Made by a program: the position numbers and the translations under genes. The notes beneath the pieces are model-generated. The model did no database searches, had not been told where the DNA came from, and saw nothing but the letters and a program-made list of their open reading frames with translations. Of a stretch of DNA of 64,000 nucleotides, positions 1 through 10,501 are shown in pieces. Numbering within the stretch: the first letter of the stretch is position 1; each line of letters begins with the position of its first letter. The stretch lies in the NCBI GenBank assembly GCA_020628935.1, contig JAHDEG010000006.1:1-64000 (forward strand), given 5' to 3'. Source of the DNA: Flavobacteriales bacterium. Its GTDB lineage: Bacteria; Bacteroidota; Bacteroidia; Flavobacteriales_G; JALEGO01.

Positions 1-6
1 AAGCAT

Positions 7-50
7 AAAAAAAACGGGAATAAAACTGAAAATTCAGATTATTCCCGTTT
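7..50 (-). terminator. Rho-independent terminator of the tRNA pair
   Basis: Read on the minus strand, an ACGGGAATA/TATTCCCGT stem closes a loop that itself contains a CTGAA/TTCAG hairpin, and the stem is followed by a run of eight T. It lies immediately 3' of tRNA-Leu, so it most likely ends the tRNA-Gly/tRNA-Leu transcript. Confidence 0.85.
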
Positions 51-52
51 AG

Positions 53-137
53 TACCCGGGGCGGGACTTGAACCCGCACGAACGCAATGTTCATTGGATT
101 TTAAGTCCAACGTGTCTACCAATTCCACCACCCGGGC
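53..137 (-). tRNA. tRNA-Leu (anticodon TAA)
   Basis: This is an 85-nt class II tRNA with a long variable arm. The anticodon stem TTGGA/TCCAA encloses the loop CTTAAAA, giving anticodon TAA. The T arm GCGGG-TTCAAGT-CCCGC is intact. The acceptor is GCCCGGG paired with CCCGGGT, so the first pair is G-U, and the discriminator is A, as expected for leucine. CCA is not encoded. It is followed by a strong terminator and probably shares a transcript with the tRNA-Gly upstream. Confidence 0.96.
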
Positions 138-177
138 GGGTGGATAAAAACCAAACTTATAAAAGTTAAGTTTTTTG

Positions 178-250
178 AGCGGGAGACGGGATTCGAACCC
201 GCGACCCCAACCTTGGCAAGGTTGTGCTCTACCAGCTGAGCTACTCTCGC
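178..250 (-). tRNA. tRNA-Gly (anticodon GCC)
   Basis: This is a 73-nt cloverleaf with D arm GCTCAGCTGGTAGAGC, anticodon stem CAACC/GGTTG around TTGCCAA (anticodon GCC), T loop TTCGAAT and discriminator T, as usual for bacterial tRNA-Gly. The acceptor reads GCGAGAG against CTCCCGC, which leaves an A4-C69 mismatch where GCGGGAG would be expected. CCA is not encoded. It lies 40 nt upstream of tRNA-Leu and a clear promoter precedes it. Confidence 0.95.
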
Positions 251-288
251 TTTTAAATTAAGAATACAGTTATTAACTGCAACGGCTG

Positions 289-318
289 CAAAATTATGTA
301 AATATTTTCTAAAAACAA
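289..318 (-). promoter_or_regulatory. Promoter of the tRNA-Gly/tRNA-Leu operon
   Basis: On the minus strand a TAATTTTG box (289-296) matches the Bacteroidota -7 consensus TAnnTTTG exactly. A TTG at 316-318 stands 19 nt upstream, the spacing expected for the -33 element. The box lies about 38 nt before the tRNA-Gly 5' end. Confidence 0.75.
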
Positions 319-360
319 TACTTAAAACACACAGAATTAAAAATATTAGACAAAAAAGAT

Positions 361-2994
361 TTAAACTCCGCTCAATTTCTTTATCTCATTAAGCTTCATT
401 AACGCTTCAACAGGGGTTAAATTGTTAATTTCTAAATTTTTAATCTCATCTCTTATTTGAACCAATACAGGATCATCTAATTGAAAAAAACTCAGTTGTA
501 CATCATCTGACTTTGACTTTTCGAAGTCTACATTATTAGATGACTTAACAACAGAGCGTTTCATTGTTTTACTTTCTAATTGTTTTAAAACCTCATTTGC
601 ACGATTAACAACAACTTGAGGAACACCAGCAATTTTTGCTACATGAATACCAAAACTATGCTCACTCCCCCCTGAAATTAATTTTCTTAAAAAAATGATT
701 TTGTTTTGTATTTCCTTAACGGAAACATTATAATTTTTTATTCGCTTAAAACTAGTGCTCATTTCATTAAGCTCATGGTAATGAGTAGCAAATAGGGTTT
801 TTGCTCTTGAAGGTTTCTCATGCAAATACTCTGTAATAGCCCATGCGATTGAAATGCCATCATATGTACTTGTGCCTCTACCTATTTCATCAAGCAGGAC
901 TAAACTTCGATCAGATATATTATTTAATATACTTGCGGTTTCGGTCATTTCAACCATAAAGGTTGATTCTCCACTTGAAATATTATCAGAAGCGCCTACC
1001 CTTGTAAATACTTTATCAACCAAACCAATACTTGCTGATATAGCTGGCACAAAACACCCCATTTGGGCCATTATTACAATTAAAGCAGTTTGCCTTAATA
1101 AAGCTGATTTACCCGCCATATTTGGCCCTGTAATTATAATTATCTGTTGTTCTTCAGTATCTAAATAAACATCATTGCTAATGTATTCCTCCCCTATTGG
1201 TAAGCGCTTTTCTATAACAGGATGTCGTCCTTCTTTAATATCTAACACTAAAGAATCGTTAACCTCTGGTCGTGTATATTTATTTTTTATCGCTAAATAA
1301 GCAAACCCTGATAAACAATCCACTTGGGCCAAAATATTTGCATTGGCCTGTATAGGAGAGGTGTAACTACTTAAATCTAAAACTAACTCTTGAAACAAAG
1401 TAGCCTCTATTGTTTGAATTTTTTCTTCGGCTCCTAAAATCTTATTTTCATATTCTTTTAATTCTTCGGTTACATAACGTTCAGAGCTAACTAAAGTTTG
1501 TTTTCGAATCCATTCTGCAGGAGCTTTATCTTTATACGTATTTCTAACTTCAAGAAAGTATCCAAACACGTTATTAAACCCAATTTTTAAAGATGAAATA
1601 CCCGTTTTTTCAATTTCTCGCTGTTGCAACTTTATTAGGTAATCTTTACCAGAATTAGATATCGCTTTTAATTCATCTAATTCTTCTGATACTCCTGTTT
1701 TTATTACATTCCCTTTTGAAAGTAAAGCAGGTGCTTCAGACTGCAGTTCTTTCTCTATTTTTTCTCTAATTAAATCACACGTATTTAACTGATCTGCTAT
1801 TTTTTGTAACACCTTGTTTTTAGATGATGCACATAGTTCTTTAATCGGAACAATAGCATCCAACCCATTTTTAAGATAGTTAACTTCTCTAGGAGTAATT
1901 CTACCCGCTGCTACCTTAGAAATAAGTCGTTCTAAATCTCCCAATGTTCTTATATGAGAGCGAACACTCTCTAAAAAAACTTCATCCTTTTGTAGAAAGT
2001 CAACAACTTCTAACCTTTCATTAATCCTTTTCTCATCTTTTAGAGGTAAAACTGTCCACCGTTTTAGCATTCTCCCTCCCATGGGAGACATTGTTTCATC
2101 TAAAATATCAATAAGAGTAACCGCATCTTTATGTGGTGACTGTAGCAACTCTAAATTTCGAATAGTGAAAGGGTCTAACCAAACATACCTATCTTCCTCA
2201 ACTCTTGAAATAGAAGTAATATGTTTTATTTTAGAATGTTGAGTTTCGCTTAGGTAATGTAAAATTGCTCCTGCAGCAATAATCCCTGCATTTAATCCTT
2301 CAACGCCAAATCCTTTTAAATTTTTAGTCTCAAAATGACTTGTCAATTTTTCCAGTCCAAAATCGTAGGTATACACCCAATCTTCTAAGCCAAATGTATT
2401 TAAATCTTTATCGAGCTCTTCTAATAGCTCTTTATCTTTATATTTCTGAAAAAGAACTTCACTTGGCAAAAAACTTTGCAGTAATTTTTGCACATGCTGT
2501 TTGTTTCCTTGAGAGACTAAAAACTCGCCCGTACTTACATCCAAAAAAGATACGCCAAGCACTTTACCTTCTTTAGTAACAGATGCTAAAAAATTATTTG
2601 ATTTATGTTCAAGAATTTGCTCATTAAAAGCAACTCCTGGTGTTACGAGTTCTGTAACTCCGCGTTTTACAATTTGTTTTGTTTGCTTGGGGTTCTCTAA
2701 CTGATCACAAATAGCAACCCTATAACCTGCTCTAACAAGTTTTGGTAAATACGTATCAACTGAATGATGTGGAAATCCTGCTAGTTCTAGTTTAGAGCCG
2801 CCATTATTACGATTTGTAAGCACAATACCCAACACCTTTGATGCTTTTATTGCATCCTCCCCAAAAGTTTCATAAAAATCTCCAACCCTAAATAACAATA
2901 ATGCATCAGGATACTTTGCCTTAATGCCATTATATTGTGCCATTAAGGGCGTAATTTTTTTTACAGTTTCTTTTTTTTTAGTGCTTTTTGCCAT
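361..2994 (-). CDS. mutS: DNA mismatch repair protein MutS
   Basis: MutS recognises mismatches and small loops and recruits MutL for post-replicative repair. The 877-aa protein has the expected full length. The mismatch-binding motif GDFYETF lies near residue 40, with the connector, lever and clamp regions in the middle. The C-terminal ATPase carries Walker [14 protein letters not shown], the segment [10 protein letters not shown] and Walker [17 protein letters not shown]. The ORF track starts 16 codons upstream, but that start lies beyond the TAnnTTTG box at 3004-3011. MAKSTKKK at 2994 is therefore the better start, and it leaves a very short leader. The gene diverges from the TonB-dependent receptor. 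Confidence 0.97.
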   Translation of the reverse strand: MAKSTKKKETVKKITPLMAQYNGIKAKYPDALLLFRVGDFYETFGEDAIKASKVLGIVLTNRNNGGSKLELAGFPHHSVDTYLPKLVRAGYRVAICDQLENPKQTKQIVKRGVTELVTPGVAFNEQILEHKSNNFLASVTKEGKVLGVSFLDVSTGEFLVSQGNKQHVQKLLQSFLPSEVLFQKYKDKELLEELDKDLNTFGLEDWVYTYDFGLEKLTSHFETKNLKGFGVEGLNAGIIAAGAILHYLSETQHSKIKHITSISRVEEDRYVWLDPFTIRNLELLQSPHKDAVTLIDILDETMSPMGGRMLKRWTVLPLKDEKRINERLEVVDFLQKDEVFLESVRSHIRTLGDLERLISKVAAGRITPREVNYLKNGLDAIVPIKELCASSKNKVLQKIADQLNTCDLIREKIEKELQSEAPALLSKGNVIKTGVSEELDELKAISNSGKDYLIKLQQREIEKTGISSLKIGFNNVFGYFLEVRNTYKDKAPAEWIRKQTLVSSERYVTEELKEYENKILGAEEKIQTIEATLFQELVLDLSSYTSPIQANANILAQVDCLSGFAYLAIKNKYTRPEVNDSLVLDIKEGRHPVIEKRLPIGEEYISNDVYLDTEEQQIIIITGPNMAGKSALLRQTALIVIMAQMGCFVPAISASIGLVDKVFTRVGASDNISSGESTFMVEMTETASILNNISDRSLVLLDEIGRGTSTYDGISIAWAITEYLHEKPSRAKTLFATHYHELNEMSTSFKRIKNYNVSVKEIQNKIIFLRKLISGGSEHSFGIHVAKIAGVPQVVVNRANEVLKQLESKTMKRSVVKSSNNVDFEKSKSDDVQLSFFQLDDPVLVQIRDEIKNLEINNLTPVEALMKLNEIKKLSGV

Positions 2995-3003
2995 AATATT
3001 TAA

Positions 3004-3011
3004 CAAAGGTA
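3004..3011 (-). promoter_or_regulatory. mutS promoter -7 box
   Basis: TACCTTTG on the minus strand is an exact TAnnTTTG match. It ends 9 nt before the chosen mutS ATG and so decides against the longer ORF start. Confidence 0.65.
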
Positions 3012-3087
3012 CAAGAACCGAGAAAAAAAGCTGAGCTTTCAATTATTTTAAAAGATTCTACAGATATTAAATTGACACAAGTAACAT

Positions 3088-3095
3088 TATTTTTG
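3088..3095 (+). promoter_or_regulatory. Promoter -7 box for the TonB-dependent receptor
   Basis: TATTTTTG matches TAnnTTTG exactly and lies 19 nt before the ATG at 3115. No well-spaced -33 TTTG is evident. Confidence 0.6.
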
Positions 3096-3114
3096 TTAAA
3101 ATTGTAATTGACTT

Positions 3115-5463
3115 ATGAAGTCTTTAAGTACACTTATACTATCCCTTTTAATATTTTCTGTTGCTTATACCCAAAATTACACCCAAACAATAAAAGGTGT
3201 TGTTGTAGACAAGCAATCAGGATCTGAATTACCAGGAGCTAACGTAATTATAACTAGTGTTGAGCCAATTATTGGAGTAGCTACTGATGCAAATGGACGG
3301 TTTATTTTAGAGGATATTAATGTAGGAAGACACGCCATTAAAATTTCTTTGATAGGGTATGAAACGTCAACGCTATCTAATCTTGAATTAAATTCTGCAA
3401 AACAACTAAACTTACGTGTAGAGCTTGAAGAAACCGTTACTAATCTTGAAACTGTAACAATAACAGCTAAAGATGACAAAAGAGAGGCCCTCAACAAAAT
3501 GTCAACGGTAAGCGCAAGAACATTATCTATAGAAGAAGCGGGGAGGTATTCAGGCGCATTAGCAGACCCTTCAAGAATGGCACAAAATTTTGCAGGTGTA
3601 AGTGGTGCATCTGATGACAGAAACGACATTATTGTTAGAGGAAACTCACCAACTGGCGTGTTATGGCGGTTGGAAGGAATTGACATACCAAGTCCAAATC
3701 ATTTTTCAACACTCGGTAATACCGGAGGACCTATTAGTATGCTAAACATAAATAATTTAGATAACTCAGACTTTATGACAAGTGCGTTTGCAGCAGAATA
3801 CGGTAATGCACTATCAGGTGTTTTTGATTTACAAATGAAAAATGGTAATGCCGATAAAAGAGAGTACATGGCCCAAATTGGTTTTAATGGTTTTGAATTA
3901 GGCGCTGAAGGCCCTTTTAAGAAAGGGGAAAGAGCTTCTTATTTAGTAAATTATAGGTACTCAACATTGGGTGTTTTCTCAAAATTAGGGATAGATCTTG
4001 GTACAGGTGCTGCTGTACCAGAGTATCAAGATTTAACCTTTAAAATAAACGCACCCATTGGCAAAAAAACAAGACTCTTTTTATTTGGTATTGGTGGCAA
4101 TAGTGGTATTAATTTTTTAGCAGAAGAAAGTACTACAGATAATTTATACCTCAGAAATGCAGAAGACACTGAATTTACTTCAGAGACAGGAATAATAGGC
4201 ACCTCACTAAGCCATTTTTTTAATAAAAACACCTCAGCTAAACTTATACTAGCTGCTACAAGCTCAAGAACAAAAGGCCTTGCTGAATCTGTAGACTCAA
4301 ACTTTGTAAAACAATTTGTTACCCGGTCTTTTAACAGACAACAAGACAAACTTTCAGCTCATCTTAAATTCAATAAAAAATTATCCTCCAAAGATAATTT
4401 CACCTTCGGCCTCATGTATGATAAATACCTTTTCGATATGATTGATAGTGTTCTCATATTAGGTAATTATACTACAACTACCGATAATAATGACAATGCC
4501 GATTTATCTCAAGGCTATTTACAATGGCAACATAAATTTAGCAATCAGTTTACCATTAATGCAGGTATACACAGCCAATACTTTTTATACAATAATAATT
4601 TTGCAATAGAACCAAGGCTAGGGCTAAGATATAGTTTAAACAATAAACACACTATAAACATTGGTTATGGTTTACATAGTCAACTACAACCTATAACGCT
4701 TTATTTTGTAGATTTTGATCAGACAAATGACATCCTGCCAAATATAAACCTAGAGTTTACCAAAGCTCATCATTTTGTGATAGGTCACGACTTTTTTTTA
4801 ACACAAAACATACGTCTGAAAACAGAGGTGTATTACCAGCAGTTATTTAATGTACCTATTGACACTTCTGAATCTAATTATTCTTTACTTAACGAAGGAG
4901 TCGATTTCGCACTACCTGAACGAACAGGCCTCACAAATGAAGGAAAAGGAAGAAACTACGGTGTTGAAATTACACTTGAAAAGTTTTTCTCGCAAGGCTA
5001 CTATTTTCTGGCAACAACATCTCTATTTGAATCTAAATATACTGCAAGTGATAATATAGAGCGTAATACTGTTTACAATGGTAACTTTGTATACAATGTA
5101 TTGGCTGGTAAAGAGTTTATAATTAACGAAAAAAACAGCCTCTCTTTTGATACAAGAATCACCTATTCTGGTGGAAGAAGATACACCCCTGTTAATATTC
5201 CGTTATCCGATTTTGTAGGGTTTCAAGTATTAGATCAAGAGCAAGGGTTTACAGAACAATACCCTGCCTATTTCAGGTGGGATTTTAAGTTAACCTGGAA
5301 ATTAAACTACAAAAAAGTAGCCCAACAATTAGCCCTTGATATTTTAAATGTCACCAATAAACAGAATGTATTCACAAAAGAATACAATACAGAAACAAAA
5401 CAGTTTGACACTACTTTTCAAAGAGGCTTTTTTCCAGTAATTTTATATAAGGTTTACTTCTAA
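3115..5463 (+). CDS. TonB-dependent outer membrane receptor with carboxypeptidase-like N-terminal domain
   Basis: This is a predicted TonB/ExbBD-energised outer membrane uptake barrel. It is 782 aa with a signal peptide ending near residue 19-20 (SVAYTQ). A carboxypeptidase-regulatory-like beta-sandwich covers about residues 25-110 (IKGVVVDKQSGSELPGANV). A plug domain follows (about 130-240, with RGNSPTGVLWRLEGIDIP), then a 22-strand-type barrel ending in a C-terminal aromatic residue. No SusD-like partner follows, so it is probably not a canonical SusC glycan importer. The substrate cannot be told: siderophore, cofactor or peptide are all possible. dinB starts 32 nt downstream on the same strand. 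Confidence 0.9.
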   Translation: MKSLSTLILSLLIFSVAYTQNYTQTIKGVVVDKQSGSELPGANVIITSVEPIIGVATDANGRFILEDINVGRHAIKISLIGYETSTLSNLELNSAKQLNLRVELEETVTNLETVTITAKDDKREALNKMSTVSARTLSIEEAGRYSGALADPSRMAQNFAGVSGASDDRNDIIVRGNSPTGVLWRLEGIDIPSPNHFSTLGNTGGPISMLNINNLDNSDFMTSAFAAEYGNALSGVFDLQMKNGNADKREYMAQIGFNGFELGAEGPFKKGERASYLVNYRYSTLGVFSKLGIDLGTGAAVPEYQDLTFKINAPIGKKTRLFLFGIGGNSGINFLAEESTTDNLYLRNAEDTEFTSETGIIGTSLSHFFNKNTSAKLILAATSSRTKGLAESVDSNFVKQFVTRSFNRQQDKLSAHLKFNKKLSSKDNFTFGLMYDKYLFDMIDSVLILGNYTTTTDNNDNADLSQGYLQWQHKFSNQFTINAGIHSQYFLYNNNFAIEPRLGLRYSLNNKHTINIGYGLHSQLQPITLYFVDFDQTNDILPNINLEFTKAHHFVIGHDFFLTQNIRLKTEVYYQQLFNVPIDTSESNYSLLNEGVDFALPERTGLTNEGKGRNYGVEITLEKFFSQGYYFLATTSLFESKYTASDNIERNTVYNGNFVYNVLAGKEFIINEKNSLSFDTRITYSGGRRYTPVNIPLSDFVGFQVLDQEQGFTEQYPAYFRWDFKLTWKLNYKKVAQQLALDILNVTNKQNVFTKEYNTETKQFDTTFQRGFFPVILYKVYF

Positions 5464-5495
5464 AAATCCTCATTTAAAATTGCGCATAATTATTC

Positions 5496-6692
5496 ATGCA
5501 AAGAGCGATTCTACATATGGATTTAGACACCTTTTTTGTGTCGGTAGAGCGCTTGCTCGATAGCAGTTTAAACAACAAACCTGTTTTACTGGGTGGTAGT
5601 AGTAACAGAGGAGTTATTGCATCTTGCAGTTATGAAGCCAGAGCATTTGGCGTACATGCAGGCATGCCTATGTTACAAGCAAAAAAATTATGCCCTAATG
5701 GCAATATTGTAAAACCTAGCATGGGTAATTATACTAAATACTCTAAAATGGTGGCTGATATTGTTAAACATAAAGTACCCATATTTGAAAAATCGAGTAT
5801 TGATGAGTTTTATGCCGATTTAACAGGCATGGACCGTTTTTTTGGGTGCTATAAATACGCAACCGAATTGAGAGAAACTATTATTAAAGAATCAGGTTTA
5901 CCAATATCGTTTGGCCTATCTAATAACAAAACAGTATCTAAGATTGCTACCGGAGAGGCAAAACCCAACAATCAAATAAAAGTAGATTACGGACAAGAGA
6001 TTGCCTTTTTAGCTCCACTTTCAATTAAAAAAATACCAATGGTTGGTGCTAAAACATTTCAAAAATTAAATGGCTTAGGTTTTGAGAAAATAGAAAACAT
6101 TCAACAGAGCACTGTAGAAACAATGACGCGTATTTTGGGGAATTACGGTAATATAGTGTGGGAAAAAGCAAACGGAATAGACCCTTCTATTGTTAAGCCA
6201 TTTAGAGAACGAAAATCAATTTCTACAGAACGAACTTTTGAAAACGACACTAACAATAAACAAAATTTAGAAACCCTTATAAAGAGTATGGCAGAGAGTC
6301 TTGCTTTTCAACTCCGAAAAAAAGATAAGCTTTGCTCGTGTGTGGCTGTAAAAATAAGATATTCAGATTTTAGCACGTATAACAAACAAATAAAAACGCC
6401 TTATACCTCATCAGATCATGTAATTATGCCTCACCTAATTCAACTGTTTGAACAGCTTTTTAACACCGCCCGACCTGTCAGATTAATAGGTATTAAATTA
6501 AGTGACCTGGTAAGCGAAAATTACCAAACCAATCTTTTTAGTGAATCTGCCGAAAAAACGCAATTATACAAGGCCTTAGATAATATAAGAACTCAGTTTG
6601 GCGACAGAAGCATTTACAGAGCCTCAACAATTAGCAAAAAACCCTACAAAAACCACCCCAACCCATTTAATAAAACAGAAGAAGAAGATTAA
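5496..6692 (+). CDS. dinB: DNA polymerase IV (Y-family translesion polymerase)
   Basis: DinB is an error-prone polymerase that bypasses lesions. The 398-aa protein shows the Y-family palm motifs MDLDTFFVSVER at residues 8-19 and SIDEFYADLTG near 105, which supply the metal-binding carboxylates, plus the conserved SYEARAFGVHAGM segment. A helix-hairpin-helix thumb and a little-finger domain follow. The C-terminal region YQTNLFSE resembles a beta-clamp binding peptide (Q-x-x-L-F). A weak TAAAATTG box (7 of 8) sits 13 nt before the ATG, so it may have its own promoter as well as read-through from the receptor gene. Confidence 0.95.
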   Translation: MQRAILHMDLDTFFVSVERLLDSSLNNKPVLLGGSSNRGVIASCSYEARAFGVHAGMPMLQAKKLCPNGNIVKPSMGNYTKYSKMVADIVKHKVPIFEKSSIDEFYADLTGMDRFFGCYKYATELRETIIKESGLPISFGLSNNKTVSKIATGEAKPNNQIKVDYGQEIAFLAPLSIKKIPMVGAKTFQKLNGLGFEKIENIQQSTVETMTRILGNYGNIVWEKANGIDPSIVKPFRERKSISTERTFENDTNNKQNLETLIKSMAESLAFQLRKKDKLCSCVAVKIRYSDFSTYNKQIKTPYTSSDHVIMPHLIQLFEQLFNTARPVRLIGIKLSDLVSENYQTNLFSESAEKTQLYKALDNIRTQFGDRSIYRASTISKKPYKNHPNPFNKTEEED

Positions 6693-6698
6693 TGTATT

Positions 6699-6725
6699 AT
6701 AAAGCAATTCGGGCTTTATCTTTCT
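6699..6725 (+). terminator. Weak terminator-like hairpin after dinB
   Basis: ATAAAGC and GCTTTAT form a 7-bp stem around AATTCGG seven bases past the dinB stop, followed by CTTTCT. The T tract is short, so this is only a candidate. Confidence 0.4.
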
Positions 6726-6761
6726 AGCTTCATTAAAATATGGCACGCTAACTTAGGCGTA

Positions 6762-6989
6762 AAAGAGCTTCACAAGGGCGCTTTTTAAGCCTAAATTAGC
6801 CTAAGTCATTATTTAATAAAGGCTAGCAGTTCAATCCCGGCTATTTTCTTGTTGAGTCCGATTTGTGTAATACACACGAAAGAATAATTGTTATCAAAAA
6901 CCCTAGCCCGGGAATGAAAAAACTAGCGGTTAATTTGTTATTAAACTTTTTATTTGTTTGAGTTTAAAAGCAACCTTGTGAAGCTCTTT
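6762..6989. ncRNA. Candidate structured RNA or palindromic element (long nested inverted repeat)
   Basis: A perfect 16-nt inverted repeat, AAAGAGCTTCACAAGG (6762-6777) against its complement at 6974-6989, closes the element. After a 2x2 mismatch, GCTTTT pairs with AAAAGC. A second nested block pairs GCTAG (6822-6826) with CTAGC (6923-6927), and TTCA.TCCC.GGCT (6830-6842) with 6905-6918. The two arms of about 80 nt therefore fold into a rod with a 62-nt apical segment that contains the hairpin TGTGTA-A-TACACA. The rod shape recalls 6S-type RNA, but no family signature was identified. It could instead be a MITE-like repeat. Weak promoter-like boxes occur on both sides, so the strand is undecided. 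Confidence 0.45.
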
Positions 6990-7089
6990 AAACACAATTA
7001 CAAATATGTTTAAAAACATATTAAGCCTAGGCTGAAATGCCGGAAACAGCTTCTACTTAATTTACCCTTTCAATCAAGCACAAAATAAC

Positions 7090-7097
7090 TACCTTTG
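7090..7097 (+). promoter_or_regulatory. secA promoter -7 box
   Basis: TACCTTTG is an exact TAnnTTTG match 23 nt before the secA ATG. TTTC lies about 18 nt upstream as a partial -33 element. Confidence 0.7.
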
Positions 7098-7120
7098 TAA
7101 ACCAAAAAAACACAAACATT

Positions 7121-10100
7121 ATGGCGTTTGGCAACATTCTAAAAAAAATATTTGGCACCAAATCTGATAAAGATATTAAGGTAATTCAACCTGTTGTTGA
7201 TCAAATAAATAAAATATACCCTTCGTATAGCAATATCTCTAACGATGAATTAAGAGCAAAAACAGCAGAGTTTAAAAGTAGACTTGCAAAAAAAGTTGAA
7301 GGAGAAAACCAGCAAATTGCAGATTTAAAAAAGAAAACCGAAGCAGAAGGAATAAAGGTGCACGAGAAAGATGAAATCTTTAATCAAATTGATGAAATTG
7401 AAGAAAAAATCACTCAAATTCTCGAAGACGAATTAAAAAACATACTTCCTGAAGCATTTTGTGTAATGCGAGAAACAGCAAGGCGGTTCACCGAAAACAA
7501 AGAAATTCATGTTAAAGCTACAAGCCTTGATAAGGAGCTTTCTATAACCAAAGATTATGTTGATATTAGTGGTGATTCAGCTACTTGGCAAAACAGCTGG
7601 GATGCTGCGGGCACTGAAGTAGTTTGGAATATGGTGCATTACGATGTGCAGCTTATTGGTGGTATTGTTTTACATGAGGGTAAAATTGCTGAAATGGCAA
7701 CTGGTGAAGGTAAAACACTTGTAGCAACACTGCCTATATACTTAAATGCGCTGAGCGGTAGAGGTGTTCATGTTGTTACCGTTAACGATTACCTGGCAAA
7801 AAGAGATTCAGAATGGATGGGACCTGTTTTTGAATTTCATGGTTTAACTATTGATTGTATTGATAAGCACCAACCTAATTCTCCTTCAAGAAGAAAAGCG
7901 TATCAAGCTGATGTAACTTATGGTACAAACAACGAATTTGGCTTTGATTACCTGAGAGACAATATGGCATCTAGCGTTAATGATTTAGTTCAGCGAAAAC
8001 ACAATTATGCCATAATTGATGAGGTTGATTCAGTTTTAATTGATGATGCTAGAACACCATTAATCATATCTGGACCAACGCCTAAAGGCGATCAACATGA
8101 GTTTAACGATTATAAACCTAAAGTTGAAAAACTATTTAGAGCACAAAGAGAGTACATTAACAGAACACTATCTGACGCTAAAAAGCTATTAAGCTTAACA
8201 CAAGAACAAACAGCAAACAAAAAAGAATACGAAAACAAACAAAAAGAAGGTACCCTAGCACTTTTGAGGGCTTTTAGAGGTTTACCTAAAAATAAAGCGC
8301 TCATAAAATACCTTAGTGAACCGGGTATTAAAACCCAACTACAAAAAACTGAGAATTTTTACCTGCAAGACAATGCAAAAGAAATGCATAAGGTAGATGA
8401 AGAACTTTTTTTTGTAATTGATGAAAAAGTAAACTCCATAGAGCTTACCGAGAAAGGTATTGACTTAATTACCGGAAACACAGACGACCCTGAGTTTTAC
8501 GTAGTGCCCGATATGGGCGGTATGATTGCTGAAATGGATAAGCAAAATTTGTCTGACGAGGAGAAGGTAAAAAAGAAAAACCAACTTATACAAGATTATT
8601 CTACCAAAGTAGAGCGTATTCACACTATGAATCAACTACTTAAAGCATACACCCTTTTTGAGAAAGATGTAGAGTATGTAGTAATGGATAACAAAGTTAA
8701 AATTGTTGACGAGCAAACTGGTCGTATTATGGATGGCCGAAGATACTCTGATGGGCTACACCAGGCTATTGAAGCGAAAGAAAACGTAAAAATTGAAGCG
8801 GCTACCCAAACATATGCTACGGTAACACTGCAAAATTACTTTAGAATGTACCACAAGTTATCTGGTATGACGGGTACAGCCGAAACAGAAGCGGGTGAGT
8901 TTTATGAAATATATAAGCTTGATGTTGTTGTAATACCTACAAACAAACCTATTGCGCGTGACGATAGAAACGATTTAATATATAAAACAGCCAGAGAAAA
9001 ATACAGTGCTATAATTCAGGAAGTTGAAAAAATTATTGAGGAAGGAAGACCTGTTTTGGTGGGTACAACCTCGGTTGAATCCTCTGAGCTTTTAAGCAGA
9101 ATGCTTAAAATGAAAAAAATTAAGCATAATGTATTAAATGCAAAACTACACGGTAAAGAAGCTGATATTGTAGCAGAAGCAGGTCATGCAAAAACAGTAA
9201 CTATTGCAACCAACATGGCCGGTAGAGGTACCGATATTAAGTTACGAGATGGAGTAAAGGAAGCTGGTGGTTTAGCGATAATTGGTACCGAAAGACACGA
9301 ATCCAGACGTGTTGATAGGCAATTAAGAGGTAGAGCGGGTAGACAAGGTGACCCCGGCTCTTCACAATTCTTTGTTTCATTAGAAGATAATTTGATGCGT
9401 TTATTTGGCTCAGAGCGAATTGCCAAAATGATGGATAGAATGGGACATACTGAAGGGGATGTTATTCAGGCTGGCATTATGACCAAGCAAATTGAAAGAG
9501 CACAGAGAAAAGTAGAAGAAAACAACTTTGGTATTCGTAAAAGATTACTTGAGTACGATGATGTAATGAACTCTCAAAGAGAGGTTATTTACAAAAAGCG
9601 GAGACACGCTTTATATGAAGACAGACTTTCTGTAGATATTAACGAAGCTTTATATGATGTTTGTCTTGATATAAGCCAAGAGTTTTTAGGAAATAAAGAT
9701 TTTGAAGATTTCAAAATTGAGGTAATTAGCACTCTATCCATTACTTCACCTATTAATGAAGCTGAGTTTTTAAAAACAAACGAAACTGAATTAGCAGAAA
9801 CACTATACAGAGCTGCATTTACACATTACAAGCAAAAATCTGAAGCGGTATCTAAAATGGTATACAATGCTGTTAAGGATGTTATTATTAACAACCCTGA
9901 AGCTTCAAATAACTTACCTCCAATTGGTTTTACTGACGGATCAAAAGTTATAGGTTTCCGTTTTGATAGAGATAAGCTAATGAACAGCAACGGTAAGCAC
10001 GTTTTAACTTCTCTTGAAAAAATAATGACCCTCAATTTTATTGATGACGCCTGGAAAGAACACCTCAGAGAATTAGACGACTTAAAGCAAAACATTCAAG

Positions 10101-10474
10101 GCGGGGCTCAATATGAGCAAAAAGATCCTTTAGTTACTTATAAAATAGAGTCTTTCAGCCTTTTTGAACAAATGCTCGGTAAGGTAAACAAAGAAATTAT
10201 CTCGTTTTTGCAAAAAGCGACATTATACTCTGAAAACCCTACTCAAAATGCGGTTAAAGAAACCCAACAAAACAATAACTTAAATAACATCACAACAACT
10301 CGTAACGATGTTGCTGCAAGTAGAAACAACCAAGAAAGTGTTAGAAACCAACAACAAGGGCAAAAGCAAAAACCTCAACCAGTTGTAGCTGACGAAAGAA
10401 TAGGAAGAAACGATCCTTGCCCTTGCGGAAGCGGAAAAAAATACAAGCAATGCCACGGAGCAGCAGGCGCTTAA
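7121..10474 (+). CDS. secA: Preprotein translocase ATPase SecA
   Basis: SecA is the motor that drives unfolded preproteins through SecYEG. The 1,117-aa length fits the enlarged SecA of Bacteroidota rather than the roughly 900-aa E. coli protein. Visible motifs are Walker [15 protein letters not shown], the DEAD-type box [15 protein letters not shown], the preprotein cross-linking region, the second nucleotide-binding domain ([10 protein letters not shown] and [14 protein letters not shown]), and a C-terminal zinc-binding tail, [14 protein letters not shown] charged insertion lies between the two ATPase parts, around residues 330-430. A low-complexity N/Q-rich linker precedes the zinc tail. 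It is monocistronic, with its own promoter and a hairpin after the stop. Confidence 0.98.
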   Translation: MAFGNILKKIFGTKSDKDIKVIQPVVDQINKIYPSYSNISNDELRAKTAEFKSRLAKKVEGENQQIADLKKKTEAEGIKVHEKDEIFNQIDEIEEKITQILEDELKNILPEAFCVMRETARRFTENKEIHVKATSLDKELSITKDYVDISGDSATWQNSWDAAGTEVVWNMVHYDVQLIGGIVLHEGKIAEMATGEGKTLVATLPIYLNALSGRGVHVVTVNDYLAKRDSEWMGPVFEFHGLTIDCIDKHQPNSPSRRKAYQADVTYGTNNEFGFDYLRDNMASSVNDLVQRKHNYAIIDEVDSVLIDDARTPLIISGPTPKGDQHEFNDYKPKVEKLFRAQREYINRTLSDAKKLLSLTQEQTANKKEYENKQKEGTLALLRAFRGLPKNKALIKYLSEPGIKTQLQKTENFYLQDNAKEMHKVDEELFFVIDEKVNSIELTEKGIDLITGNTDDPEFYVVPDMGGMIAEMDKQNLSDEEKVKKKNQLIQDYSTKVERIHTMNQLLKAYTLFEKDVEYVVMDNKVKIVDEQTGRIMDGRRYSDGLHQAIEAKENVKIEAATQTYATVTLQNYFRMYHKLSGMTGTAETEAGEFYEIYKLDVVVIPTNKPIARDDRNDLIYKTAREKYSAIIQEVEKIIEEGRPVLVGTTSVESSELLSRMLKMKKIKHNVLNAKLHGKEADIVAEAGHAKTVTIATNMAGRGTDIKLRDGVKEAGGLAIIGTERHESRRVDRQLRGRAGRQGDPGSSQFFVSLEDNLMRLFGSERIAKMMDRMGHTEGDVIQAGIMTKQIERAQRKVEENNFGIRKRLLEYDDVMNSQREVIYKKRRHALYEDRLSVDINEALYDVCLDISQEFLGNKDFEDFKIEVISTLSITSPINEAEFLKTNETELAETLYRAAFTHYKQKSEAVSKMVYNAVKDVIINNPEASNNLPPIGFTDGSKVIGFRFDRDKLMNSNGKHVLTSLEKIMTLNFIDDAWKEHLRELDDLKQNIQGGAQYEQKDPLVTYKIESFSLFEQMLGKVNKEIISFLQKATLYSENPTQNAVKETQQNNNLNNITTTRNDVAASRNNQESVRNQQQGQKQKPQPVVADERIGRNDPCPCGSGKKYKQCHGAAGA

Positions 10475-10501
10475 AAAAAAGTTATAAAACTTACAATATC
10501 T

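Larger units (their letters stand above)
6693..7120. other. Gene-free 428-bp region between dinB and secA
   Basis: No plausible ORF was seen. Apart from the dinB-proximal hairpin and the secA promoter, it is dominated by the nested inverted repeat annotated separately. It also holds competing short complements: ACTTAGGC (6751-6758) with GCCTAAGT (6799-6806), and the palindrome AGCCTAGGCT (7024-7033). Confidence 0.8.

Noticed and set aside
854-1168. Plus-strand ORF of 104 aa inside mutS
   Set aside because: It is the antisense shadow of the MutS ATPase region; composition and lack of promoter argue against a gene.
3177-3686. Minus-strand 169-aa ORF opposite the TonB receptor
   Set aside because: Shadow frame of the carboxypeptidase-like and plug domains, with no recognisable motif.
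3115-5463. SusC/SusD polysaccharide utilisation locus
   Set aside because: No SusD-like gene, glycoside hydrolase or regulator is adjacent.
6762-6989. tmRNA, RNase P RNA or SRP RNA in the dinB-secA gap
   Set aside because: No tag reading frame or tRNA-like end, no conserved P4-type core and no SRP Alu or S-domain signature was visible.
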